NCBI GenBank assembly: GCA_020073585.1
Contig: JAIQEV010000002.1
Span: 62,001-126,000, forward strand
Length of the DNA: 64,000 nucleotides
From: Terriglobia bacterium
Lineage (GTDB): Bacteria > Acidobacteriota > Terriglobia > Acidiferrales > UBA7541
Direction of reading: 5' to 3'
Shown here: positions 52,910-61,239 of the stretch, piece after piece
How positions within the stretch are numbered: the first letter of the stretch is position 1
Layout: each line of letters begins with the position of its first letter
Notes under the pieces: generated by a model
The model's input: the letters and a program-made list of their open reading frames with translations, nothing else
Database searches by the model: none
Told to the model about the DNA's origin: nothing
Translations under genes and position numbers: made by a program

Positions 52910-55791
52910 ATGATCCGAGGGGTTCACTGTGGCGCAGGTGGGACCTGCATTTCCACACGCCAAGTTCCTTCGACTATGAGCACCCTGGCATCAACGACAA
53001 CCAGATCGTGGATTCTTTATTGGAATCCGGAATCGCAGCTATCGCAATAACAGACCACCACGTTATTGATATTCAACGAATTCGAAATCTGCAAGCGATC
53101 GGAAACGGCAGGCTTACCGTCTTTCCGGGCATCGAACTTCGCAGCGACCAAGGTGGCGAGCCGATCCACTACATCGCCATTTTTCCTGAAGACTGTGACC
53201 TTGATCATGTGTGGACGACACTCCAGGGCCGTCTCGGCCTGACTCCCACTGCCATCAAGGAAAAGGGTGGAGATAACGCGGTCTATGTGCCTATAGAAGA
53301 CGGTGCCAATGTCACCCGCGAGTTGGGCGGTATCGTGTCGATCCATGCCGGTGCGAAGAGCAACTCCATTGAAGGAATCAGCAACCGAGAGCAATTCCAA
53401 CAGCGAATCAAGTACGACATAACCAGCAAATATGTTGATCTCATGGAAATCGGCCAGCTTCGTGATATTGACCGGCACCTAAAGATAATCTTCGCGGATA
53501 CGGGTTTGGACAAACCTCTTGTCCTTTGTTCGGACAACCATGACGCCAGCAAGTACACCGTCAAAGCGCCTTTGTGGCTACGTGCCGACCCAACTTTTCG
53601 CGGTTTATTGATGGTCCTCAAGGAGCCACGGGACCGGATATTCATCGGCGACCGTCCACCGGAACTCATCCGTGTCCAGCAAAATCCAACCAAATACATC
53701 CGCAGCATTTCCTTTACACGCAAAGGTAGTGCTCCCGCGACGGAGCGGTGGTTTAGCGGGAGTATCCCGTTCAACACCAGCTTAGTTGCCATCATCGGAA
53801 ACAAGGGAAGCGGCAAAAGCGCGCTTTCGGATACGCTTGGGCTTCTCGGCGCCACGAAAAACGCTGGTGCCTTTTCCTTTTTGAGTGCAGAGCGATTTCG
53901 CCATCCCAATCCCTGCCTCGCTGAGCACTTCGACGCCACGATTGAGTGGATGGCGGGAGATACAAGCACGAAATGTTTGGCAGACTTGATCAAACCGGAA
54001 GAACTTGAGCGACTGAAGTACCTCCCCCAAAACCACGTCGAGACCGTGTGCAATGAATTGGCCAGGCCCGGAGCCGAATCCTTCGAACAGGAACTTAAAG
54101 CCGTCATATTTTCACATGTTCCCGACACTGAGCGATTGGGCCAAACCGCGCTCGATGAACTCGTTCGATTCCGCACAGGCGAGAAGCAGAAACGCATCGA
54201 CTCCCTGCTGAAGCTGCTCCGTGAATCCAGCAGATCACGGGGGTTATTGGAGGCTCAAGCCGATCCGGTCGTCAGACAGAAGTTGACCGAGGAAATTAAC
54301 CGCCGGAACCTCGAGCTTGAAGCTCATGAGAAGAACAAACCAGCCGAAGTGGACAACCCGGCGGCCCGCGATGAGGGCACGACGCCGGATTCAACTCTCC
54401 TCGCGGAGATAGGGACCGCCGAAGCAGAACGAAAGAGATTGACAGATGAAATCGCTACCGCGACCGGGAAACTTGGCGCTGCCCAACGTCGGCAGGCGGT
54501 TGCGCACCGGGTACTTGAAAAACTGACCAACTTTGAGAAAGACTTCGAAGCGTTCCGAACATCGCTGGAGGAGGATGCCACAGAGCTAGGATTACGTGCC
54601 GATGAATTGGTGACACTGACCGTCGCAAATTCGAAACCGACAGAGATCCGGGACCAATCGCAAAACGAAATCGCCGGTACGAATGAGGCTCTTGACGCTG
54701 TCGATCCGCCCGGCTTGCGTCGGCGGCTTGCCTCCATAGAAGCGAGAATCAGTGAGCTTCAATCTAAGCTCGATGCACCGAACCGTGCTTACCAGGCGTA
54801 CCTAGGCGCCCTGGCAGAGTGGCAGGTCAAACGGGAGTCAATTGAAGGCACCGAGGAAGAGCCTGAATCTCTGAATGGCCTCAAGAGCCGCTTGGCCGCC
54901 TTAGACCAGCTTCCAAGCAAGATCGCCAAGGCCATGGACGACCAAGCGGAGCTAGCTCTCCAGATTCACAGCGAGAAGCTCTCCCAAGCGGCCGTCTACC
55001 GCGAACTCTACGGTCCCGTGCAGAATTTCATTAATTCCCATCCACTGGCAAGGAACAAACTCAGACTGGAATTCCGCGCGGAATTGACAAATGAAGATTT
55101 TGCTGCCCGTTTTCTTGAGTTGCTCGCACTCAACCGGAAGGGAAGCTTCATGGGTATCGACGAAGGGCGAGCCAAGGTCGAGGTGCTCACGCAGCCGGTT
55201 GATTGGGAGAGCCGAGACGCGATCCGGCGATTCCTCACGGCTGTAGATACCGCACTTCACGTCGATGAACGGCCCGGACAAGGGGGCGACGTGCAACTCA
55301 AAGACCAGCTCCCGAAGGGGAGGAAACCGGAGGAAGTCTTTAACCTCCTCTACGGTCTGGAGTATATCCGCCCCCGCTACGTCTTGCGCTGGGAGGGCAA
55401 GGAGCTCTCAATGCTTTCGCCAGGCGAGCGTGGCACACTCCTCCTCGTCTTTTACTTGCTCATCGAAAAAGGCGACATGCCGCTCATTATCGACCAGCCT
55501 GAGGGAAACCTAGACAACTTTACAGTGGCCAAGGTGCTTATAGAATGTATCAAAGAGACTCGGAAGCGACGGCAGGTCCTCATCGTAACTCACAATCCTA
55601 ATCTTGCGGTTGTAAGCGACGCCGATCAAGTAATCTACGCGAGCATGGACAAGGCGAATGGCAACGCAATCAGCTACGAAACCGGGGCGCTAGAAAACCA
55701 GGCCATGGGCCGGTACGTCACGGACGTTCTTGAAGGTACACGCTGGGCGTTCGGCGTCCGCGACGCGAAATACAGCGTTACAGATGAATGA
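52906..55791 (+). CDS. PHP-domain/SMC-type ATPase (TrlF-like)
   Basis: 961 residues from ATG 52906. The N-terminus is a PHP phosphoesterase: WDLHFHTPSS (His15, His17), ITDHHV, FPGIEL, VSIHAG, LCSDNHD. The rest is an SMC/RecN-like ATPase: Walker A GNKGSGKS (298-305), long coiled-coil arms (about 420-660), and the C-terminal LSPGERGTLLLVFYLLIEKG signature with Walker B LIIDQPEGNLDN and the switch VTHNP. This is the architecture of TrlF-like proteins found in defence and tRNA-linked loci. ATP binding probably controls nucleic-acid or nucleotide hydrolysis by the PHP part. Confidence 0.88.
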   Translation: MNDPRGSLWRRWDLHFHTPSSFDYEHPGINDNQIVDSLLESGIAAIAITDHHVIDIQRIRNLQAIGNGRLTVFPGIELRSDQGGEPIHYIAIFPEDCDLDHVWTTLQGRLGLTPTAIKEKGGDNAVYVPIEDGANVTRELGGIVSIHAGAKSNSIEGISNREQFQQRIKYDITSKYVDLMEIGQLRDIDRHLKIIFADTGLDKPLVLCSDNHDASKYTVKAPLWLRADPTFRGLLMVLKEPRDRIFIGDRPPELIRVQQNPTKYIRSISFTRKGSAPATERWFSGSIPFNTSLVAIIGNKGSGKSALSDTLGLLGATKNAGAFSFLSAERFRHPNPCLAEHFDATIEWMAGDTSTKCLADLIKPEELERLKYLPQNHVETVCNELARPGAESFEQELKAVIFSHVPDTERLGQTALDELVRFRTGEKQKRIDSLLKLLRESSRSRGLLEAQADPVVRQKLTEEINRRNLELEAHEKNKPAEVDNPAARDEGTTPDSTLLAEIGTAEAERKRLTDEIATATGKLGAAQRRQAVAHRVLEKLTNFEKDFEAFRTSLEEDATELGLRADELVTLTVANSKPTEIRDQSQNEIAGTNEALDAVDPPGLRRRLASIEARISELQSKLDAPNRAYQAYLGALAEWQVKRESIEGTEEEPESLNGLKSRLAALDQLPSKIAKAMDDQAELALQIHSEKLSQAAVYRELYGPVQNFINSHPLARNKLRLEFRAELTNEDFAARFLELLALNRKGSFMGIDEGRAKVEVLTQPVDWESRDAIRRFLTAVDTALHVDERPGQGGDVQLKDQLPKGRKPEEVFNLLYGLEYIRPRYVLRWEGKELSMLSPGERGTLLLVFYLLIEKGDMPLIIDQPEGNLDNFTVAKVLIECIKETRKRRQVLIVTHNPNLAVVSDADQVIYASMDKANGNAISYETGALENQAMGRYVTDVLEGTRWAFGVRDAKYSVTDE

Positions 55792-55882
55792 GGCGAGGCG
55801 TATTGCTCGGGCAGCTCTCTTTATGCGGGACGAGCTGGCGCGGGCTTGAGTACAATTCAGGGGAATCCGTCAAGGGGGGAAA

Positions 55883-56023
55883 ATGGCAGATGGACTGGAG
55901 ATCGGCCCGGACAAGATTCTTTTTCAGGATGACTACATTACGGTAAGAATCGCACGTTTTGATCCGCAATCCGCGTGCGGACAGCGCTGGTGTCCGCAAC
56001 CAAGAACGCGTACCCTCGATTAA
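55883..56023 (+). CDS. Small ORF before the caspase-like gene
   Basis: 46 residues from ATG 55883 with a strong AAGGGGGG site (MADGLEIGPDKILFQDDY). It ends 16 bases before the caspase-like gene. No family recognised. It may be a small subunit, a leader peptide, or the start of a once longer gene. Confidence 0.4.
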   Translation: MADGLEIGPDKILFQDDYITVRIARFDPQSACGQRWCPQPRTRTLD

Positions 56024-56039
56024 GCATGAATCCAAACTC

Positions 56040-56672
56040 ATGCCCAACAAAACGACCAATGCACCGATTCTCCTACTTCAGTGGCTAGACACGGCGGAGT
56101 ACAAGGAGACCAAATCTGCTTTGAGAGCATTCGGCAGAAAGGTGAAAATCCTGCATGCCGATGTTAGAACTAAGCTGGAAGCCATCGCGGCAATCGAGAG
56201 ATGGCTCCAAGGCAATCCAAACGCACAGTTTCTATTTATTGGCACACACGGAGATGAGGACGGTCTTGGCCCAACCGTGCAGAATGGAATTCATTGGTCC
56301 GAGTTGTGGTCCGTACTGAAGAAGGCCGTCAGACCAGTTGCCCTCTGGCTCGGCGCGTGCAATTCGGCATGTGCAGCAAAAGCTTGGTCGCCCGTCCAAG
56401 GACATGCCCCAGTTGACTACATCGTGGGGTTTCCAGTTGCGATCAAGGCCGACGAGATCGAGAAAGTACTCCACGAACTGCTCAAAATGACGGGCATAGA
56501 CCCTGTAACTTTCGTTGATGAGGAAATCCCGAAACTTCGGAGGGCTCTTCCCAAAACCACTGTCGTGATGCACTACAAAGCGCCCACGAAGGCGGGGCCG
56601 GTGGAGTATGTTGACAACGATGACTTCCCAGACCGTGTCGGCATGAAGCTGAGAGAGTACTTGCAGAAATGA
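56040..56672 (+). CDS. Small caspase-like (clan CD) cysteine protease
   Basis: 210 residues from ATG 56040. The core follows the caspase-fold order: strand NAPILLLQW, FLFIGTHGDEDG with His70, then ALWLGACNSA with Cys107, giving the His-Cys dyad of clan CD. A helical and beta C-terminal region follows (DYIVGFPVAIKADEIEKVLHELL). It is a stand-alone catalytic domain with no sensor, so a partner must supply recognition; the PHP-SMC ATPase immediately upstream is the likely one. Specificity is unknown. Confidence 0.72.
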   Translation: MPNKTTNAPILLLQWLDTAEYKETKSALRAFGRKVKILHADVRTKLEAIAAIERWLQGNPNAQFLFIGTHGDEDGLGPTVQNGIHWSELWSVLKKAVRPVALWLGACNSACAAKAWSPVQGHAPVDYIVGFPVAIKADEIEKVLHELLKMTGIDPVTFVDEEIPKLRRALPKTTVVMHYKAPTKAGPVEYVDNDDFPDRVGMKLREYLQK

Positions 56673-56725
56673 ATCTGAGCCCTTCACTTGACCGTCTAAG
56701 ACTTTCCGTGCACTGACAAATAACT

Positions 56726-56760
56726 GAAAAAAGGCTCCGGTAACACCAGAGCCTTTTTTC
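56726..56760. terminator. Bidirectional terminator between the caspase-like gene and ssb
   Basis: A perfect 12-bp inverted repeat (GAAAAAAGGCTC with GAGCCTTTTTTC) with an 11-nt loop, having an A-tract on one side and a T-tract on the other, at the meeting point of convergent genes. Confidence 0.85.
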
Positions 56761-56770
56761 CAAGAGCTGG

Positions 56771-57184
56771 TCAGAACGGCACCTCCTCCGGCTGCGCGTC
56801 GACCGGCGCGTTGTCCGGCACCTGCTCTTTCCGAGCGCGGTTGAGCTTGCGGATGGAATCCGCCTTCACCTGCCAAGCCTTGAACGGCACGGTGATCTTG
56901 CTCTTGCCTTTGCCGAACTCCTTCTCGAAGGTGCTGCTCACCAGCGTGCCCTCGACGTAGATGTGGTCGCCTTTCCGCAGCTTCGTCGCGGCGTACTCGC
57001 CGAGGCCGTTCCAGGCAACGACGCGATGCCACTCCGTCTTGGAGTGCCATTCTTCGTCGGCGCCCTTCCAGGACCGCTGAGTCGCCAGCGAAAGAACCGC
57101 GTATTTGCGGTCTGTCGCCTTGACGGACTTGTGCTCCGGGTTTTTGCCGAGATAACCGATCAGATGAACTACGTTGATATGCAT
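56771..57184 (-). CDS. ssb: Single-stranded DNA-binding protein
   Basis: 137 residues from ATG 57184 (GGAGAAAC upstream); longer frames are spurious. The OB-fold pattern is clear: MHINVVHLIGYLGKNPEHK, YAVLSLATQRSWKG, TEWHRVVAWNGLGEYAATKLRKGDHIYVEG. The tail lacks the full DDDIPF but ends EEVPF, the usual acidic tip that recruits partners. Its location near ArdC points to an element-borne copy used to protect transferred DNA. The leader contains two hairpins. Confidence 0.95.
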   Translation of the reverse strand: MHINVVHLIGYLGKNPEHKSVKATDRKYAVLSLATQRSWKGADEEWHSKTEWHRVVAWNGLGEYAATKLRKGDHIYVEGTLVSSTFEKEFGKGKSKITVPFKAWQVKADSIRKLNRARKEQVPDNAPVDAQPEEVPF

Positions 57185-57731
57185 GATGTTTCTCCGTTTC
57201 TGCCCTTGGTATTGGGGCACCCCGAAGCGAGTGGATACTGCTCCCAAAGCGAGCGGCTGCTTTTTGGGAGGGACACAAGAAATCTTCGGCGCTGTTTCAG
57301 AAGATTTGTTGGGAGGAACCGGAAAAGCAGAAGCCGCGAAGTGCGGTGTGTGCATCCCGGACCCTTCCGGGACTGCGGGCGCAGGAATTATCCCGAAGCC
57401 GTGCCCAATGGAGAGGGTAGGAACGGAGACAATGCATCGAAACGGGTTCAACCGGTGCTTTCGAGGACCGGAGCCACAGGACAAAAGGGAGACAGACCGC
57501 GCGGGCTTTCCTGCCGATCGCGATCATGGTGCCGCGAAGAATCACTCGATGATGGCACTCGCTCGATGTAAGCCGCGGCGAAGAATGCGGAATCCCACTC
57601 TCGTCGAAGGCTGGTGAGACCAAGAGAAGCTACGGCAAAGGTGGACATAAAGGAGCAAGTTGAGTGCTCTATCGTGCCCGGACATGAGTGGAACTTGCAT
57701 CGTTTGGGTTAGCATTGCAGAGAGCGCGACT
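57185..57731. other. Structured leader region upstream of ssb
   Basis: Longer frames here are shadows. Two inverted repeats stand out: CTCCCAAA/TTTGGGAG (57241-57248 and 57263-57270) and AAATCTTC/GAAGATTT (57280-57287 and 57300-57307); CCCGGA/TCCGGG is near 57357. They lie 55-125 bp before the ssb start. Confidence 0.5.
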
Positions 57732-58520
57732 ATGTCGGTGGAAACAGAATCGGAAAAAACGTTTGAGCGATATCTGGACAGCCAGAATCTTGCATGGACA
57801 AGATTTCCAGATATTCGGCAGAAGCACCCAGACTACAAGGTTGAACACGGCCAACTGACGTGCGTGTTTGAAATTAAGGAGTTCGAGGACCCGGCGATTA
57901 AGCCGGTCGGTGGATTTAGTCCCTGCCCTGCGATACAGGAGAAGATTACTCAGGCAAGAAAGCAATTCAAGGGATATCGAGAAAAGTGTTGCGTCCTAGT
58001 TCTCTGGAACAGTAAGAGCATCTATCGAAGTGTTCTGCCTGACGTGGTTGCCTCTGCTGCTTTCGGACAATATGTTGTCACTGATGCGAATTCCGCTGCC
58101 AACCTTCGCGCTGATCCTCCAAAGTATCAGTTTTCTGGACCCGCAGAACTGAGTCCAACACACAACACCACCATCAGTGCGATTGCGATCCTGAGCCCCT
58201 ATAGGCTGAACCACTTATGGCTTGAAACGTGGCGAATACTGTACGCCAAGCACCAGCGAGGAGAGGAAATCACTCCATGGCTTCAGTTTGAGGTTCTTGA
58301 GCAGCTCTCGACCGAACAGGCCCCCACTTTCTCGTATGAAGGAACGATCCGGACGGTAGTTGTGGAAAATCCTTACGCCAGAATCCCATTCCCGACTGAC
58401 CTGTTTGCCGGTCCCTTTGACCAAAGATGGCGTATGCAATCAGGCTGGCTAAGCTTGGCCTTCATGGGCTCAGAACTCACGAAGCTAAAGCAATCTAGTG
58501 TGCCATTTATCTACCTGTGA
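57732..58520 (+). CDS. PD-(D/E)XK nuclease-like protein of unknown function
   Basis: 262 residues from ATG 57732. Near the N-terminus FPDIRQKHPDYKV and CVFEIKEF give Pro33-Asp34 and Glu47-x-Lys49, a compact PD-ExK core. A nucleotide- or protein-binding alpha/beta body follows (KCCVLVLWNSKSIYRSVL). It ends with a Trp-rich segment. Single gene between terminators. A restriction- or repair-type role is inferred from the motif only. Confidence 0.6.
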   Translation: MSVETESEKTFERYLDSQNLAWTRFPDIRQKHPDYKVEHGQLTCVFEIKEFEDPAIKPVGGFSPCPAIQEKITQARKQFKGYREKCCVLVLWNSKSIYRSVLPDVVASAAFGQYVVTDANSAANLRADPPKYQFSGPAELSPTHNTTISAIAILSPYRLNHLWLETWRILYAKHQRGEEITPWLQFEVLEQLSTEQAPTFSYEGTIRTVVVENPYARIPFPTDLFAGPFDQRWRMQSGWLSLAFMGSELTKLKQSSVPFIYL

Positions 58521-58540
58521 AAACGTAGGCCTGAATATAA

Positions 58541-58570
58541 GCGGGAGGCCCGTTCTGACGGGCCTCCCGC
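58541..58570. terminator. Bidirectional terminator after the PD-(D/E)XK gene
   Basis: A perfect 13-bp GC-rich hairpin (GCGGGAGGCCCGT stem, 4-nt loop TCTG) between convergent genes. Confidence 0.85.
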
Positions 58571-58578
58571 GAAAATAT

Positions 58579-59379
58579 TCAATCGGTTGGCATGATCGCC
58601 GCGAGGATCTCCGCGCTGGTGCGTTGAACATGCTCAAGGGATTCCGCCAATGTTTCCTTGTCGCCAGAATAGAGTTGGATGTAATCAGCGGAATTCTGGG
58701 CTTTGAGGCCGATAGCCTCGCAAACGACAAAGGCGACGGCCTCCGCCTCGGTCTCACGGACGCGCTTCGTGGTCCCGGCGCGGCGCTCCTGAAAGTGAAG
58801 AATCGCATGCGCCGTCTCGTGGGCCAGGGTGGCGTACTCCTCCGCCGCGGACTGCCCGGGCAGGAGCACGATCTTTCCAGCCGAGCACAGCCCCTGCGCG
58901 GGATAGATGGTGCCCGAATATTCGAGTTGAATACCGCGCACTGCGATGAATTGCTTTAGCCTTTCCGTGTATCCGGCCGGGTCACCCTGCGCGGAGCTAA
59001 GCTCGGAAATCGGTTCCCCTTCCGTGTCAATCTGATCGAAGACGTAAACCACGCGGAAGCCCACAGCGGTCTTGCTCTCGTTTTCTTCGGAAGCGGCTTC
59101 TTCCCGGCTCTTGCGAAGCACCACAGGCGCAAGGATCATGATTCCCTTCGCGCCTTTCTTGACGTTCCTGCCAAGTTGCTTCCACGTCTGGAAGCCGGCG
59201 ACGCGGGTCGCGTCCGGTCTCTGCGATGCGATGAGCATGATGTTGTGCAACGAATAGCGATGAAACATCGCCATCGCCGCAAGGTACTTTCTCAACGTCT
59301 CACTGTGGCCCCTTTCCAGAGCCTCGCTGAGCTGTTCGATGGCTTTGCTGGCGATTTGTTTTGCTTGCTCGACTTTCAT
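58579..59379 (-). CDS. ardC: ArdC-like antirestriction protein (ssDNA-binding plus metallopeptidase)
   Basis: 266 residues from ATG 59379 with AGGAGGACAACC. The N-terminal ArdC ssDNA-binding domain (AMFHRYSLHNIMLIASQRPDATRVAGFQTWKQLGRNVKKGAKGI) and a C-terminal zincin-like domain with HETAH at 187-191 are both present. ArdC proteins protect incoming conjugative DNA from restriction. Its presence with SSB indicates the leading-region part of a conjugative element. The leader is an extended hairpin that covers the ribosome site. Confidence 0.92.
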   Translation of the reverse strand: MKVEQAKQIASKAIEQLSEALERGHSETLRKYLAAMAMFHRYSLHNIMLIASQRPDATRVAGFQTWKQLGRNVKKGAKGIMILAPVVLRKSREEAASEENESKTAVGFRVVYVFDQIDTEGEPISELSSAQGDPAGYTERLKQFIAVRGIQLEYSGTIYPAQGLCSAGKIVLLPGQSAAEEYATLAHETAHAILHFQERRAGTTKRVRETEAEAVAFVVCEAIGLKAQNSADYIQLYSGDKETLAESLEHVQRTSAEILAAIMPTD

Positions 59380-59388
59380 GGTTGTCCT

Positions 59389-59449
59389 CCTGTTTCGGGG
59401 AGTCCTTGCTCCCTTCACCCACAGCGAGGGAGCAAGGACGCGAAACAGG
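59389..59449. promoter_or_regulatory. Nested hairpin overlapping the ardC ribosome site
   Basis: Outer arms CCTGTTTCG/CGAAACAGG (59389-59397 and 59441-59449) and inner arms GTCCTTGCTCCCT/AGGGAGCAAGGAC (59402-59414 and 59427-59439), both perfect. The outer arm includes part of the AGGAGG site of ardC. It may act as a translation switch or, in single-stranded DNA, as a promoter fold. Confidence 0.6.
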
Positions 59450-59765
59450 GGACATCAGCGGAGAGATTGCCGCGTCCAGGTCGGAACGGGTCGCACGCTT
59501 GAGTGACACAGCCTTTCGTGGCGCGAAAGATGCTAGTGGAGACAGGAGGCGTGTGGTCTCACACGCCGGGACGCGGCCATCTCGTAGCGGCACTACCAGG
59601 AGAGCAAGCCAAATCTTCTGCGAGGCAAGGATCGAACGAATCGGAGCGCAAAGATGGAGTAGCCGTGAATTGCTCGAACAAAGGAGTGCGGGGCTTGGAA
59701 ACCTGAGGAGACTGAAAATCAAATAGGGGTCTGCTCAATGGTTTGCCCGAGGGTGACGGGTTACA
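59450..59765. other. Gap between ardC and the nuclease pair
   Basis: About 316 bp with no convincing gene. One further hairpin, GGCGTGTG/CACACGCC (59548-59567), precedes ardC. Nothing else was seen. Confidence 0.45.
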
Positions 59766-60353
59766 ATGCGGACTTCAGTGAACAGCGCACTGATTAGGTT
59801 AGCTTCAAGACGAAAGGGAGAGGATTTCGATTTGAAGAAATCGCGCGCAATGCCTGACCAGGAACGGTTTCTGGCCCTGCTCCGGCAGGCCCTAGAAAGC
59901 ATTCGGGAGAAGCGCTTTTTTCAAGATGAACGGGGCTTTCAAGGCGCTCTCCTTCAAGAATTGAGCCAGCGCCTGGCGCATGGCGCGTTTCCCAGAGATC
60001 CCATTATTGAGCAGGAATATCAGAAGCGCTTGGCTCTGCATAAGATCAGGATTCGGCCAGATATCATCATTCATGTTCCGTTTGAGAGGGGCGTTGCGGA
60101 TGGGCGAGACGAGGGGAATTGTGTTGCGATGGAGCTGAAACGGCGTGCCACAGTCAAGAAAGCCAAAGAGGCGTTTGCAAACCTGGCGGAAATGAAGAAA
60201 GCGCTCAAATATCCTCTCACTATCTTCATCAACATCGATTCCGACCAAACACACGTTGCGCTGTGCCCGAAGAGCATTGCTGGCCAGACTGCCTGTTTCG
60301 CCGTTCGGTTTGAAGGCAGAAGATCCGTTGTACGGTTGGAAGAGCATGCGTAG
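59766..60353 (+). CDS. PD-(D/E)XK-fold nuclease candidate, first gene of a pair
   Basis: 195 residues from ATG 59766 (ATG 59850 is an alternative). A helical N-terminus (FLALLRQALESIREKRFF) is followed by IRPDIIIHVPFE with Asp99 and NCVAMELKRRA with Glu123-x-Lys125, then an even helix-strand pattern (ALKYPLTIFINID). This is a restriction-endonuclease-like core. It overlaps the next gene by eight bases. Its target is unknown. Confidence 0.65.
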   Translation: MRTSVNSALIRLASRRKGEDFDLKKSRAMPDQERFLALLRQALESIREKRFFQDERGFQGALLQELSQRLAHGAFPRDPIIEQEYQKRLALHKIRIRPDIIIHVPFERGVADGRDEGNCVAMELKRRATVKKAKEAFANLAEMKKALKYPLTIFINIDSDQTHVALCPKSIAGQTACFAVRFEGRRSVVRLEEHA

Positions 60354-61239
60354 CCCTACCGTGAATCTGACTGCGGACGACATAGCGTGGGTTAAAGCTC
60401 ATGCTGCGGAAGTGACGCAAACGTTCGGGGCCGAGTTCGCTGCCGCGAGGGACCGATTCAAGGAAGGTCAGCTATTGCTCAACCGTTTCAATACGGCAAT
60501 CGAATCGGTTCTGAAAAACGGCAGAGGGCATTTCAGCCCCGTTGACGAAGCCCACAACGAGATCTGTATCGCAAGCGCGCTGCTTGCCAATACGCGACTG
60601 CGATTCATCCGCCTGGAGTACGAGCCTCCCCTGCCCGGCTGCGCCAAAACCATTGATTTCCGTGCGACGGCAGATAACGGACAGATCGTATATGTTGATG
60701 TGAAAACGATAAAGTCGCAGGCTGCCGATAGATGGGATCAGTTCGAGAAGGCAACGAAGGAGGGTTGGATCGCCGACAACGTGCATGTGGTCATTTCCCA
60801 AGATTGGCTCGGAGGGGAAATCTGGCATGCGTGGTTTGCAGCGAGAGCCAGGATGCTGGAATACACGCTCGAACTCGAGCAAAAGATTGCCGAGGGCAAC
60901 CTAGCCGGGGAAAATACGCCGTTCGTGCTGGCGCTGTGCGGCGATGGGTTCGGCTGGCAGCAGGACGGGCTGGAGGACTTCGTCAGCTTCTATTACAGCG
61001 GCATCCACCGCGCGGACGACGCATTTTCCAAAGTCGAGTTGAGGTACATATCGGACAAGAAGATAACGATCAATCGGACGATTTCGCAGTTCGCATACAT
61101 GAAGCGCCCGCAGAGTCAGATACGACCGATCCGGCTCAATTGGAACGTCAGACCGCCACGCGATTCTTTTTTTAAGCGCCATCCAAGTTTTCCGCCGCTC
61201 AGATGTAGTGGCCGAAAGGCAGTGGAGGAACGTCCTTGA
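60346..61239 (+). CDS. Second PD-(D/E)XK-type nuclease candidate of the pair
   Basis: 297 residues from ATG 60346; a longer frame to 60256 overlaps the first gene. KTIDFRAT (Asp104) and IVYVDVKTI (Asp118-x-Lys120) give a D..DxK core, preceded by a helix with Glu (DEAHNEICIAS). The C-terminus runs 41 bases into the convergent Argonaute gene. Together with the first gene it may form a two-component nuclease. No match to a named defence system is apparent to me. Confidence 0.62.
   Translation: MRSPTVNLTADDIAWVKAHAAEVTQTFGAEFAAARDRFKEGQLLLNRFNTAIESVLKNGRGHFSPVDEAHNEICIASALLANTRLRFIRLEYEPPLPGCAKTIDFRATADNGQIVYVDVKTIKSQAADRWDQFEKATKEGWIADNVHVVISQDWLGGEIWHAWFAARARMLEYTLELEQKIAEGNLAGENTPFVLALCGDGFGWQQDGLEDFVSFYYSGIHRADDAFSKVELRYISDKKITINRTISQFAYMKRPQSQIRPIRLNWNVRPPRDSFFKRHPSFPPLRCSGRKAVEERP

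Noticed and set aside
57297-57648. Minus- and plus-strand frames upstream of ssb
   Set aside because: Mutually overlapping, Cys/Arg-rich shadows in a region with several hairpins; none has a plausible start.
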